Positions 1-13,735 of a stretch of DNA of 64,000 bases are shown piece after piece. Under the pieces are notes generated by a model that saw nothing but the letters and a program-made list of their open reading frames with translations, made no database searches and was not told where the DNA came from. Positions within the stretch are counted from its first letter, which is position 1. Every line of letters begins with the position of its first letter. The position numbers and the translations under genes were made by a program. Origin of the DNA: Coriaria nepalensis (lineage: Eukaryota > Streptophyta > Magnoliopsida > Cucurbitales > Coriariaceae); NCBI GenBank assembly GCA_027186245.1, contig CP114481.1:49383501-49447500 (forward strand), read 5' to 3'.

Positions 1-2573
1 TTTTGCACTTCAAAAACAAGTTTTGTGCATAACTTGGAAATGATCAATGCAAGGAATGTGTGCATTAGTTTAACCTTAAAATCTTTTCAAGGAGTCATTT
101 CAAGTCAATATATTATTTCAAAGCAAGTCGAACGAATTCTATTTTCGCACTCCAAACACAAGTTTTGTGCATAACTTGCAAATCATCAATGCAAGGAAAG
201 TGTGCATTCGTTTAACCTTAAAATAATTTGAATGACTCATTTCAAGTCAATAACTTATTTAATAGCAAGTCGAACGAATTCTATTTTTGCACTTCAAACA
301 CAAGTTTTGTGCATAACTTTGAAATGATCAATGCAAGGAATGTGTGCATTAGTTTAACCTTAAAATCTTTTCAAGGAGTCATTTCAAGTCAATATATTAT
401 TTCAAAGCAAGTCGAACGAATTCTATTTTCGCACTCCAAACACAAGTTTTGTGCATAACTTGCAAATGATCAATGCAAGGAATGTGTGCATTTGTTTAAC
501 CTTAAAATCATTTCAATGAGTCATTTCAAGTCAATATCTTATTTCAAAGCAAGTCGAACGAATTCTATTTTCGCGCTTCAAACAAAAGTTTTGTGCATAA
601 CTTGCAAATGATCAATGCAAGGAAAGTGTGCATTCGTTTAACCTTAAAATCATTTGAATGAGTCATTTCAAGTCAATAACTTATTTCAAAGCAAGTCGAA
701 CGAATTCTATTTTTGCACTTCAAACACAAGTTTTGTGCATAACTTGGAAATGATCAATGCAAGGAATGTGTGCATTAGTTTATCCTTAAAATCTTTTCAA
801 GGAGTCATTTCAAGTCAATATATTATTTCAAAGCAAGTCGAACGAATTCTATTTTCGCACTCCAAACACAAGTTTTGTGCATAACTTGCAAAGGATCAAT
901 GCAAGGAAACTGTGCAGTCGTTTAACCTTAAAATCATTTGAATGAGTCATTTCAAGTCAATAACTTAATTCAAAGCAAGTCGAACGAATTCTATTTTTGC
1001 ACTACAAACACAACTTTTGTGCATAACTTGCAAATGATCAATGCAATGAAGGTGTGCATTCGTTTAACCTTAAAATCCTTTCAATGAGGCATTTCAAGTC
1101 AATATCTTATTTCGAAGCAAGTCGAACGAATTCTATATTCGCACTTCAAACACAAGTTTTGTGCATAACTTGGAAATGATCAATGCAAGGAATGTGTGCA
1201 TTAGTTTAACCTTAAAATCATTTCAATGAGTCATTTCAAGTCAATATCTTATTTCAAAGCAAGTCGAACGAATTCTATTTTCGCACTTCAAACAAAAGTT
1301 TTGTGCATAACTTGCAAATGATCAATGCAAGGAAACTGTGCATTCGTTTAACCTTAAAATCATTTGAATGAGTCATTTCAAGTCAATAACTTATTTCCAA
1401 GCAAGTCGAACGAATTCTATTTTGGCACTCCAAACACAAGTTTTGTGCATAACTTGCAAATGATCAGTGCAAGGAAAGTGTGCATTCGTTTAACCTTAAA
1501 ATCATTTCAATCAGTCAATTCAAGTCAATATCTTATTCCTAACCAAGTCGAACGAATTCTTTTTTCGCACTTCAAACGAAAGTTTTGTGCATAACTTGCA
1601 AATGATCAATGCAAGGAAAGTGTGCATTCGTTTAACCTTAAAATCATTTGAATGACTCATTTCAAGTCAATAACTTATTTAATAGCAAGTCGAACGAATT
1701 CTCTTTTTGCACTTCAAACACAAGTTTTGTGCATAACTTGGAAATGATCAATGCAAGGAATGTGTGCATTAGTTTATCCTTAAAATCTTTTCAGGGAGTC
1801 ATTTCAAGTCAATATATTATTTCAAAGCAAGTCGAACGAATTCTATTTTCGCACTCCAAACACAAGTTTTGTGCATAACTTGCAAATGATCAATGCAAGG
1901 AAACTGTGCATTCGTTGAACCTTAAAATCATTTCAATCAGTCATTTCAAGTCAATAACTTATTTCAAAGCAAGTCGAACGAATTCTATTTTTGCACTACA
2001 AACACAATTTTTGTGCATAACTTGCAAATGATCAATGCAATGAAAGTGGGCATTCGTTTAACCTTAAAATCATTTCAATGAGGCATTTCAAGTCAATATC
2101 TTATTTCGAAGCAAGTCGAACGAATTCTATATTCGCACTTCAAACACAAGTTTTGTGCATAACTTGGAAATGATCAATGCAAGGAATGTGTGCATTAGTT
2201 TCACCTTAAAATCATTTCAATGAGTCATTTCAAGTCAATAACTTATTTCGAAGCAAGTCGAACGAATTCTATTTTCGCCCTTCAAACAAAAGTTTGGTGC
2301 ATAACTTGCAAATGATCAATGCAAGGAAAGTGTGCATTCGTTTAACCTTAAAATCGTTTGAATGAGTCATTTTAAGTCAATAACTTATTTCAAAGCAAGT
2401 CGAACGAATTCTATTTTTGCACTCCAAACACAAGTTTTGTGCATAACTTGCAAATGATCAGTGCAAGGAAACTGTGCATTCGTTTAACCTTAAAATCATT
2501 TCAATCAGTCATTTCAAGTCAATATCTTATTCCAAAGCAAGTCGAACGAATTCTATTTTCGCGCCCCAAACAC
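1..2573 (+). repeat. Mixed A-type monomers, left end
   Basis: About 18 monomers with alternating allele sets. A recurring trimer-like pattern carries TTTGAATGASTC, then CTTTTCAAGGAGTC with CAATATATTATT, then a C-rich CGCACTCC monomer (for example 228-458, 654-884 and 1648-1878). The same pattern returns at 16.8 kb and 43.1-45.2 kb. There is no longer exact duplication inside the block that I could follow, and no gene. Confidence 0.8.
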
Positions 2574-5500
2574 AAGTTTTGTGCATAACTTGCAAATGAT
2601 CAATGCAAGGAAAGTGTGCATTCGTTTAACCTTAAAGTCATTTGAATGAGTCATTTCAAGTCAATAACTTATTTCAAAGCAAGTCGAACGAATTCTATTT
2701 TTGCACTCCAAACACAAGTTTTGTTCATAACTTGCAAATGATCAGTGCAAGGAAAGTGTGCATTCGTTTAACCTTAAAATCATTTCAATCAGTCATTTCA
2801 AGTCAATATCTTATTCCAAAGCAAGTCGAACGAATTCTATTTTCGCACTCCAAACACAAGTTTTGTGCATAACTTGCAAATGATCAATGCAAGGAAGGTG
2901 TGCATTCGTTTAACCTTAAAATCATTTGAATGAGTCATTTCAAGTCAATAACTTATTTCAAAGCAAGTCGAACGAATTCTATTTTTGCACTACAAACACA
3001 GTTTTTGTGCATAACTTGCAAATGATCAATGCAATGAAAGTGTGCATTCGTTTAACCGTAAAATCATTTCAATGAGTCATTTCAAGTCAATATCTTCTTT
3101 CAAAGCAAGTCGAACGAATTCTATATTCGCACTTCAAACACAAGTTTTGTGCATAACTTGGAAATGATCAATGCAAGGAATGTGTGCATTAGTTTAACCT
3201 TAAAATCATTTCAATGAGTCATTTCAAGTTAATATCTTATTTCAAAGCAAGTCGAACGAATTCTATTTTCGCACTTCAAACAAAAGTTTTGTGCATAACT
3301 TGCAAATGATCAATGCAAGGAAACTGTGCATTCGTTTAACCTTAAAATCATTTCAATGAGTCATTTCGAGTTAATAACTTATTTCAAAGCAATTCGAACG
3401 AATTCTATTTTTGCACTACAAACACAAGTTTTGTGCATAACTTGGAAATGATCAATGCAATGAAAGTGCGCATTCGTTTAACCTTGAAATCATTTCAATG
3501 AGTCATTTCAAGTCAATATCTTATTTCAAAGCAATTCGAACGAATTCTATTTTTGCACTACAAACACAAATTTTGTGCATAACTTGGAAATGATCAATGC
3601 AATGAAAGTGCGCATTCGTTTAACCTTAAAATCATTTCAATGAGTCATTTCAAGTCAATATCTTATCTCATAGCAAGTCGAACGAATTCTATTTTCGCAC
3701 TTCAAACACAAGTTTTGTGCTTAACTTGAAAATGATCAATGCCAGGAATGTGTGCATTCGTTTAACCTTAAAATCATTTCAATGAGTTATTTCAAGTCAA
3801 TATCTTATTTCAAAGCAAGTCCAACGAATTCTATTTTCGCACTTCAAACACAAGTTTTGTGCATAACTTGGAAATGATCAATGCTAGGAATGTGTGCATT
3901 AGCTTAACATTAAAATCAATACAATGAGTCATTTCAAGTCAATATCTTATTTCGTAGCAAGTCGAACGAATTCTATTTTCGCACTTCAAACACAAGTTTT
4001 GTGCATAACTTGCAAATGATCAATGCAAGGAAAGTGTGCATTCGTTTAACCTTAAAATCATTTGAATGAGTCATTTCAAGTCAATAACTTATTTCAAAGC
4101 AAGTCGAATGAATTCTATTTTTGCACTACAAACACAATTTTTGTGCATAACTTGCAAATGATCAATGCAAGGAATGTGTGCATTAGTTTAACCTTAAATC
4201 ATTTCAATGAGGCATTTCAAGTCAATATCTTATTTCGAAGCAAGTCGAACGAATTCTATATTCGCACTTCAAACACAAGTTTTGTGCATAACTTGGAAAT
4301 GATCAATGCAGGGAATGTGTGCATTAGTTTAACCTTAAAATCATTTCAATGAGTCATTTCAAGTCAATATCTTATTTCAAAGCAAGTCGAACGAATCCTA
4401 TTTTCGCACTTCAGACACAAGTTTTGTGCATAACTTGCAAATGATCAATGCAAGGAATGTGTGCATTAGTTTAACCTTAAAATCATTTCAATGAGTCATT
4501 TCAAGTCAATATCTTATTTCAAACCAAGTCGAACGAATTCTATTTTCGCACTTCAAACAAAAGTTTTGTGCATAACTTGCAAATGATCAATGCAAGGAAA
4601 GTGTGCATTCGTTTAACCTTAAAATCATTTGAATGAGCCATTTCAAGTCAATAACTTATTTCAAAGCAAGTCGAATGAATTCTATTTTTGCACTCCAAAC
4701 AAAAGTTTTGTGCATAACTTGCAAATGATCAATGCAAGGAAAGTGTGCATTCGTTTAACCTTAAAATCATTTCAATGAGTCATTTCAAGTCAATATCTTA
4801 TTTCAAAGCAAGTAGAACGAATTCTATTTTCGCACTTCAAACAAAAGTTTTGTGCATAACTTGCAAATGATCAATGCAAGGAAAGTGTGCATTCGTTTAA
4901 CCTTAAAATCATTTGAATGACTCATTTCAAGTCAATAACTTATTTCAAAGCAAGTCGAACGAATTCTATTTTTGCACTACAGACACAATTTTTGTGCATA
5001 ACTTGCAAATGATCAATGCATTGAAAGTGTGCATTCGTTTAACCTTAAAATCATTTCAACGAGGCATTTCAAGTCAATATCTTATTTCGAAGCAAGTCGA
5101 ACGAATTCTATATTCGCTCTCCAAACACAAGTTTTGTGCATAACTTGGAAATGTTCAATGCAAGGAATGTGTGCGTTCGTTTAACCTTAAAATCATTTGA
5201 ATGAGTCATTTCAAGTCAATCACTTATTTCAAAGCAATTCGAACGAATTCTATTTTCGCACTTCAAACACAAATTTTGTGCATAACTTGGAAATGATCAA
5301 TGCAAGGGAAGTGTGCATTCATTTAACCTTAAAATCATATGAATGAGTCATTTCAAGTGAATAACTTATTTCAAAGCAAGTCGAACGAATTCTATTTTTG
5401 CACTACAAACACAATTTTTGTGCATAAGTTTTAAATGATCAATGCAATGAAAGTGCGCATTCGTTTAACCTTAAAATCATTTCAATGAGTCATTTCAATT

Positions 5501-6214
5501 TAATATGTTATTTCAAAGCAAGCCGAACGAATTCTATTTTAGCACTCCAAACACAAGTTTGTGCACAACTTGCAAATGATCAGTGCAAGGAAAGTGTGCA
5601 TTCGTTTAACCTTAAAATCATTTCAATCAGTCATTTCAAGTCAATATCTTATTTCAAAGCAAGTCGAACGAATTCTATTTTCGAACTTCAAACAAAAGTT
5701 TTGTGCAGAACTTGCAAATGATCAATGCAAGGAATGTGTGCATTCATTTAACCTTAAAATCATATGAATGAGTCATTTCAAGTCAATAACTTATTTCAAA
5801 GCAAGTCGAATGAATTCTATTTTTGCACTCCAAACAAAAGTTTTGTGCATAACTTGCAAATGATCAATGCAAGGAAAGTGTGCATTCGTTTAACCTTAAA
5901 ATCATTTCAATGAGTCATTTCAAGTCAATATCTTATTTCAAAGCAAGTAGAACGAATTCTATTTTCGCACTTCAAACAAAAGTTTTGTGCATAACTTGCA
6001 AATGATCAATGCAAGGAAAGTGTGCATTCGTTTAACCTTAAAATCATTTGAATGACTCATTTCAAGTCAATAACTTATTTCAAAGCAAGTCGAACGAATT
6101 CTATTTTTGCACTACAGACACAATTTTTGTGCATAACTTGCAAATGATCAATGCATTGAAAGTGTGCATTCGTTTAACCTTAAAATCATTTCAACGAGGC
6201 ATTTCAAGTCAATA
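2574..6214 (+). repeat. Segmental duplication, copy 1 (offset 5394 bp)
   Basis: Matches 7968-11608 at a fixed offset of 5394 bp. I noticed no difference on reading, including rare private alleles: the lost EcoRI site GAATCC at about 4394/9788, the 1-bp deletion at about 4196/9590, and the 1-bp deletion at about 5559/10953. The offset is 38 monomers minus the 2 bp of those deletions. Identity stops at 2573/7967 on the left (CACAAG versus CAAAAG) and at 6215/11609 on the right (CAATAAC versus CAATATC). Confidence 0.9.
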
Positions 6215-6342
6215 ACTTATTTCAAAGCAAGTCGAACGAATTCTATTTTTGCACTACAAACACAGTTTTTGTGCATAACTTGCAAATGATCAATGCAATG
6301 AAAGTGTGCATTCGTTTAACCTTAAAATCATTTCAATCAGTC

Positions 6343-9215
6343 ATTTCAAGTCAATATCTTATTTCAAAGCAAGTCGAACGAATTCTATTTTCGAACTTCA
6401 AACAAAAGTTTTGTGCAGAACTTGCAAATGATCAATGCAAGGAATGTGTGCATTCATTTAACCTTAAAATCATATGAATGAGTCATTTCAAGTCAATAAC
6501 TTATTTCAAAGCAAGTCGAATGAATTCTATTTTTGCACTCCAAACAAAAGTTTTGTGCATAACTTGCAAATGATCAATGCAAGGAAAGTGTGCATTCGTT
6601 TAACCTTAAAGTCATTTGAATGAGTCATTTCAAGTCAATAACTTATTTCAAAGCAAGTCGAACGAATTCTATTTTTGCACTCCAAACACAAGTTTTGTTC
6701 ATAACTTGCAAATGATCAGTGCAAGGAAAGTGTGCATTCGTTTAACCTTAAAATCATTTCAATCAGTCATTTCAAGTCAATATCTTATTCCAAAGCAAGT
6801 CGAACGAATTCTATTTTCGCACTCCAAACACAAGTTTTGTGCATAACTTGCAAATGATCAATGCAAGGAAGGTGTGCATTCGTTTAACCTTAAAATCATT
6901 TGAATGAGTCATTTCAAGTCAATAACTTATTTCAAAGCAAGTCGAACGAATTCTATTTTTGCACTACAAACACAGTTTTTGTGCATAACTTGCAAATGAT
7001 CAATGCAATGAAAGTGTGCATTCGTTTAACCGTAAAATCATTTCAATGAGTCATTTCAAGTCAATATCTTCTTTCAAAGCAAGTCGAACGAATTCTATAT
7101 TCGCACTTCAAACACAAGTTTTGTGCATAACTTGGAAATGATCAATGCAAGGAATGTGTGCATTAGTTTAACCTTAAAATCATTTCAATGAGTCATTTCA
7201 AGTTAATATCTTATTTCAAAGCAAGTCGAACGAATTCTATTTTCGCACTTCAAACAAAAGTTTTGTGCATAACTTGCAAATGATCAATGCAAGGAAACTG
7301 TGCATTCGTTTAACCTTAAAATCATTTCAATGAGTCATTTCGAGTTAATAACTTATTTCAAAGCAATTCGAACGAATTCTATTTTTGCACTACAAACACA
7401 AGTTTTGTGCATAACTTGGAAATGATCAATGCAATGAAAGTGCGCATTCGTTTAACCTTGAAATCATTTCAATGAGTCATTTCAAGTCAATATCTTATTT
7501 CAAAGCAATTCGAACGAATTCTATTTTTGCACTACAAACACAAATTTTGTGCATAACTTGGAAATGATCAATGCAATGAAAGTGCGCATTCGTTTAACCT
7601 TAAAATCATTTCAATGAGTCATTTCAAGTCAATATCTTATCTCATAGCAAGTCGAACGAATTCTATTTTCGCACTTCAAACACAAGTTTTGTGCTTAACT
7701 TGAAAATGATCAATGCCAGGAATGTGTGCATTCGTTTAACCTTAAAATCATTTCAATGAGTTATTTCAAGTCAATATCTTATTTCAAAGCAAGTCGAACG
7801 AATTCTATTTTCGAACTTCAAACAAAAGTTTTGTGCAGAACTTGCAAATGATCAATGCAAGGAATGTGTGCATTCATTTAACCTTAAAATCATATGAATG
7901 AGTCATTTCAAGTCAATAACTTATTTCAAAGCAAGTCGAATGAATTCTATTTTTGCACTCCAAACAAAAGTTTTGTGCATAACTTGCAAATGATCAATGC
8001 AAGGAAAGTGTGCATTCGTTTAACCTTAAAGTCATTTGAATGAGTCATTTCAAGTCAATAACTTATTTCAAAGCAAGTCGAACGAATTCTATTTTTGCAC
8101 TCCAAACACAAGTTTTGTTCATAACTTGCAAATGATCAGTGCAAGGAAAGTGTGCATTCGTTTAACCTTAAAATCATTTCAATCAGTCATTTCAAGTCAA
8201 TATCTTATTCCAAAGCAAGTCGAACGAATTCTATTTTCGCACTCCAAACACAAGTTTTGTGCATAACTTGCAAATGATCAATGCAAGGAAGGTGTGCATT
8301 CGTTTAACCTTAAAATCATTTGAATGAGTCATTTCAAGTCAATAACTTATTTCAAAGCAAGTCGAACGAATTCTATTTTTGCACTACAAACACAGTTTTT
8401 GTGCATAACTTGCAAATGATCAATGCAATGAAAGTGTGCATTCGTTTAACCGTAAAATCATTTCAATGAGTCATTTCAAGTCAATATCTTCTTTCAAAGC
8501 AAGTCGAACGAATTCTATATTCGCACTTCAAACACAAGTTTTGTGCATAACTTGGAAATGATCAATGCAAGGAATGTGTGCATTAGTTTAACCTTAAAAT
8601 CATTTCAATGAGTCATTTCAAGTTAATATCTTATTTCAAAGCAAGTCGAACGAATTCTATTTTCGCACTTCAAACAAAAGTTTTGTGCATAACTTGCAAA
8701 TGATCAATGCAAGGAAACTGTGCATTCGTTTAACCTTAAAATCATTTCAATGAGTCATTTCGAGTTAATAACTTATTTCAAAGCAATTCGAACGAATTCT
8801 ATTTTTGCACTACAAACACAAGTTTTGTGCATAACTTGGAAATGATCAATGCAATGAAAGTGCGCATTCGTTTAACCTTGAAATCATTTCAATGAGTCAT
8901 TTCAAGTCAATATCTTATTTCAAAGCAATTCGAACGAATTCTATTTTTGCACTACAAACACAAATTTTGTGCATAACTTGGAAATGATCAATGCAATGAA
9001 AGTGCGCATTCGTTTAACCTTAAAATCATTTCAATGAGTCATTTCAAGTCAATATCTTATCTCATAGCAAGTCGAACGAATTCTATTTTCGCACTTCAAA
9101 CACAAGTTTTGTGCTTAACTTGAAAATGATCAATGCCAGGAATGTGTGCATTCGTTTAACCTTAAAATCATTTCAATGAGTTATTTCAAGTCAATATCTT
9201 ATTTCAAAGCAAGTC
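6343..9215 (+). repeat. 10-monomer tandem duplication (1420 bp)
   Basis: 6343-7795 and 7763-9215 match at offset 1420 bp, exactly 10 monomers. The match begins just after a C/T mismatch at 6342/7762 and ends at a G/C mismatch at 7796/9216 (GTCGAACG versus GTCCAACG). A diagnostic start is the rare CGAACTTC allele at 6392 and 7812, which also occurs at 5682, 11076 and 13629. Confidence 0.9.
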
Positions 9216-11608
9216 CAACGAATTCTATTTTCGCACTTCAAACACAAGTTTTGTGCATAACTTGGAAATGATCAATGCTAGGAATGTGTGCATTAGCTTA
9301 ACATTAAAATCAATACAATGAGTCATTTCAAGTCAATATCTTATTTCGTAGCAAGTCGAACGAATTCTATTTTCGCACTTCAAACACAAGTTTTGTGCAT
9401 AACTTGCAAATGATCAATGCAAGGAAAGTGTGCATTCGTTTAACCTTAAAATCATTTGAATGAGTCATTTCAAGTCAATAACTTATTTCAAAGCAAGTCG
9501 AATGAATTCTATTTTTGCACTACAAACACAATTTTTGTGCATAACTTGCAAATGATCAATGCAAGGAATGTGTGCATTAGTTTAACCTTAAATCATTTCA
9601 ATGAGGCATTTCAAGTCAATATCTTATTTCGAAGCAAGTCGAACGAATTCTATATTCGCACTTCAAACACAAGTTTTGTGCATAACTTGGAAATGATCAA
9701 TGCAGGGAATGTGTGCATTAGTTTAACCTTAAAATCATTTCAATGAGTCATTTCAAGTCAATATCTTATTTCAAAGCAAGTCGAACGAATCCTATTTTCG
9801 CACTTCAGACACAAGTTTTGTGCATAACTTGCAAATGATCAATGCAAGGAATGTGTGCATTAGTTTAACCTTAAAATCATTTCAATGAGTCATTTCAAGT
9901 CAATATCTTATTTCAAACCAAGTCGAACGAATTCTATTTTCGCACTTCAAACAAAAGTTTTGTGCATAACTTGCAAATGATCAATGCAAGGAAAGTGTGC
10001 ATTCGTTTAACCTTAAAATCATTTGAATGAGCCATTTCAAGTCAATAACTTATTTCAAAGCAAGTCGAATGAATTCTATTTTTGCACTCCAAACAAAAGT
10101 TTTGTGCATAACTTGCAAATGATCAATGCAAGGAAAGTGTGCATTCGTTTAACCTTAAAATCATTTCAATGAGTCATTTCAAGTCAATATCTTATTTCAA
10201 AGCAAGTAGAACGAATTCTATTTTCGCACTTCAAACAAAAGTTTTGTGCATAACTTGCAAATGATCAATGCAAGGAAAGTGTGCATTCGTTTAACCTTAA
10301 AATCATTTGAATGACTCATTTCAAGTCAATAACTTATTTCAAAGCAAGTCGAACGAATTCTATTTTTGCACTACAGACACAATTTTTGTGCATAACTTGC
10401 AAATGATCAATGCATTGAAAGTGTGCATTCGTTTAACCTTAAAATCATTTCAACGAGGCATTTCAAGTCAATATCTTATTTCGAAGCAAGTCGAACGAAT
10501 TCTATATTCGCTCTCCAAACACAAGTTTTGTGCATAACTTGGAAATGTTCAATGCAAGGAATGTGTGCGTTCGTTTAACCTTAAAATCATTTGAATGAGT
10601 CATTTCAAGTCAATCACTTATTTCAAAGCAATTCGAACGAATTCTATTTTCGCACTTCAAACACAAATTTTGTGCATAACTTGGAAATGATCAATGCAAG
10701 GGAAGTGTGCATTCATTTAACCTTAAAATCATATGAATGAGTCATTTCAAGTGAATAACTTATTTCAAAGCAAGTCGAACGAATTCTATTTTTGCACTAC
10801 AAACACAATTTTTGTGCATAAGTTTTAAATGATCAATGCAATGAAAGTGCGCATTCGTTTAACCTTAAAATCATTTCAATGAGTCATTTCAATTTAATAT
10901 GTTATTTCAAAGCAAGCCGAACGAATTCTATTTTAGCACTCCAAACACAAGTTTGTGCACAACTTGCAAATGATCAGTGCAAGGAAAGTGTGCATTCGTT
11001 TAACCTTAAAATCATTTCAATCAGTCATTTCAAGTCAATATCTTATTTCAAAGCAAGTCGAACGAATTCTATTTTCGAACTTCAAACAAAAGTTTTGTGC
11101 AGAACTTGCAAATGATCAATGCAAGGAATGTGTGCATTCATTTAACCTTAAAATCATATGAATGAGTCATTTCAAGTCAATAACTTATTTCAAAGCAAGT
11201 CGAATGAATTCTATTTTTGCACTCCAAACAAAAGTTTTGTGCATAACTTGCAAATGATCAATGCAAGGAAAGTGTGCATTCGTTTAACCTTAAAATCATT
11301 TCAATGAGTCATTTCAAGTCAATATCTTATTTCAAAGCAAGTAGAACGAATTCTATTTTCGCACTTCAAACAAAAGTTTTGTGCATAACTTGCAAATGAT
11401 CAATGCAAGGAAAGTGTGCATTCGTTTAACCTTAAAATCATTTGAATGACTCATTTCAAGTCAATAACTTATTTCAAAGCAAGTCGAACGAATTCTATTT
11501 TTGCACTACAGACACAATTTTTGTGCATAACTTGCAAATGATCAATGCATTGAAAGTGTGCATTCGTTTAACCTTAAAATCATTTCAACGAGGCATTTCA
11601 AGTCAATA
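7968..11608 (+). repeat. Segmental duplication, copy 2 (offset 5394 bp)
   Basis: Second copy of 2574-6214. Its first 1.25 kb is also the third copy of a segment found at 2574-3821 and 6548-7795, so this stretch has been copied at least twice. Shared rare variants make independent origin implausible. Inferred: recent in-register duplication by unequal exchange, break-induced replication or a similar process. Confidence 0.9.
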
Positions 11609-13735
11609 TCTTATTTCGAAGCAAGTCGAACGAATTCTATATTCGCTCTCCAAACACAAGTTTTGTGCATAACTTGCAAATGATCAATGCAAGGAAAGTG
11701 TGCATTCGTTTAACCTTAAAATCATTTGAATGACTCATTTCAAGTCAATAACTTATTTCAAAGCAAGTCGAACGAATTCTATTTTTGCACTACAGACACA
11801 ATTTTTGTGCATAACTTGCAAATGATCAATGCATTGAAAGTGTGCATTCGTTTAACCTTAAAATCATTTCAACGAGGCATTTCAAGTCAATATCTTATTT
11901 CGAAGCAAGTCGAACGAATTCTATATTCGCTCTCCAAACACAAGTTTTGTGCATAACTTGGAAATGTTCAATGCAAGGAATGTGTGCGTTCGTTTAACCT
12001 TAAAATCATTTGAATGAGTCATTTCAAGTCAATCACTTATTTCAAAGCAATTCGAACGAATTCTATTTTCGCACTTCAAACACAAATTTTGTGCATAACT
12101 TGGAAATGATCAATGCAAGGGAAGTGTGCATTCATTTAACCTTAAAATCATATGAATGAGTCATTTCAAGTGAATAACTTATTTCAAAGCAAGTCGAACG
12201 AATTCTATTTTTGCACTACAAACACAATTTTTGTGCATAAGTTTTAAATGATCAATGCAATGAAAGTGCGCATTCGTTTAACCTTAAAATCATTTCAATG
12301 ATTCATTTCAATTTAATATGTTATTTCAAAGCAAGCCGAACGAATTCTATTTTGGCACTCCAAACACAAGTTTGTGCACAACTTGCAAATGATCAGTGCA
12401 AGGAAAGTGTGCATTCGTTTAACCTTAAAATCATTTCAATGAGTCATTTGAAGTCAATATCTTATTTCAAAGCAAGTCGAACGAATTCTATTTTCGCACT
12501 TCAAACAAAAGTTTTGTGCATAACTTGCAAATGATCAATGCAAGGAAAGTGTGCATTCGTTTAACCTTAAAATCATTTGAATGAGCCATTTCAAGTCAAT
12601 AACTTATTTCAAAGCAAGTCGAACGAATTCTAGTTATGCACTATAGACACAAGTTTTGTGCATAACTTGCAAATGATCAGTTCAAGGAAAGTGTGCATTC
12701 GTTTAACCTTAAAATCATTTCAATCAGTCATTTCAAGTCAATAACTTATTTCAAAGCAAGTCGAACGCATTCTATTTTTGCACTTCAAACAAAAGTTTTG
12801 TGCATAACTTGCAAATGATCAATGCAAGGAAAGTGTGCATTCGTTTAACCTTAAAATCATTTGAATGACTCATTTCAAGTCAATAACTTATTTCAAAGCA
12901 AGTCGAACGAATTCTATTTTTGCACTACAGACACAATATTTGTGCATAACTTGCAAATGATCAATGCATTGAAAGTGTGCATTCGTTTAACCTTAAAATC
13001 ATTTCAACGAGGCATTTCAAGTCAATATCTTATTTCAAAGCAAGTCGACGAATTCTATATTCGCACTCCAAACACAAGTTTTGTGCATAACTTGGAAATG
13101 ATCAATGCAAGGAATGTGTGCGTTCGTTTAACCTTAAAATCATTTGAATGAGTCATTTCAAGTCAATCACTTATTTCAAAGCAATTCGAACGAATTCTAT
13201 TTTCGCACTTCAAACACAAATTTTGTGCATAACTTGGAAATGATCAATGCAAGGGAAGTGTGCATTCATTTAACCTTAAAATCATATGAATGAGTCATTT
13301 CAAGTGAATAACTTATTTCAAAGCAAGTCGAACGAATTCTATTTTTGCACTACAAACACAATTTTTGTGCATAAGTTTTAAATGATCAATGCAATGAAAG
13401 TGCGCATTCGTTTAACCTTAAAATCATTTCAATGAGTCATTTCAATTTAATATGTTATTTCAAAGCAAGCCGAACGAATTCTATTTTAGCACTCCAAACA
13501 CAAGTTTGTGCACAACTTGCAAATGATCAGTGCAAGGAAAGTGTGCATTCGTTTAACCTTAAAATCATTTCAATCAGTCATTTCAAGTCAATATCTTATT
13601 TCAAAGCAAGTCGAACGAATTCTATTTTCGAACTTCAAACAAAAGTTTTGTGCAGAACTTGCAAATGATCAATGCAAGGAATGTGTGCATTCATTTAACC
13701 TTAAAATCATATGAATGAGTCATTTCAAGTCAATA
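10540..13735 (+). repeat. 18-monomer duplication pair (offset 2553 bp)
   Basis: About 10.54-11.18 kb matches about 13.09-13.73 kb at offset 2553 bp (18 monomers minus 3 bp of deletions lying between them). Shared markers: the TAAGTTTTAAATG allele, the GTTTGTGCAC deletion allele (10953 and 13506), and CGAACTTC (11076 and 13629). A third, less similar copy of the deletion-bearing monomer is at about 12372. The right edge is sharp: from about 13770 the sequence changes to TTTTTCAACTAC. Confidence 0.8.
11377..11960 (+). repeat. Dimer tandem duplication (284 bp)
   Basis: Two monomers carrying CTACAGACACAATTTTTG, GATCAATGCATTG and TTTCAACGAGGC are repeated in direct succession at offset 284 bp. 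The same pair stands alone near 10.31-10.54 kb and, with a 1-bp deletion, near 12.86-13.15 kb. This is the smallest duplication unit clearly visible in this region. Confidence 0.85.

Noticed and set aside
228..458. Recurring 76-codon open frames (also 654-884, 2642-2872, 6616-6846, 18396-18626 and many others)
   Set aside because: They start at TTG, not ATG, begin and end at fixed monomer positions, and exist only where the alleles remove a stop. Because 142 is 3 x 47 + 1, the frame shifts by one each monomer, so no frame stays open beyond about two monomers. There is no codon-like pattern, and the ribosome-binding or promoter context is just repeat.
4062..4352. Longer 96-codon open frames here and at 9456-9746 and 12861-13151
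   Set aside because: Each contains one of the 1-bp deletions (about 4196, 9590 and 13047), which keeps the frame open for one more monomer. The extra length is caused by the indel, not by coding constraint.
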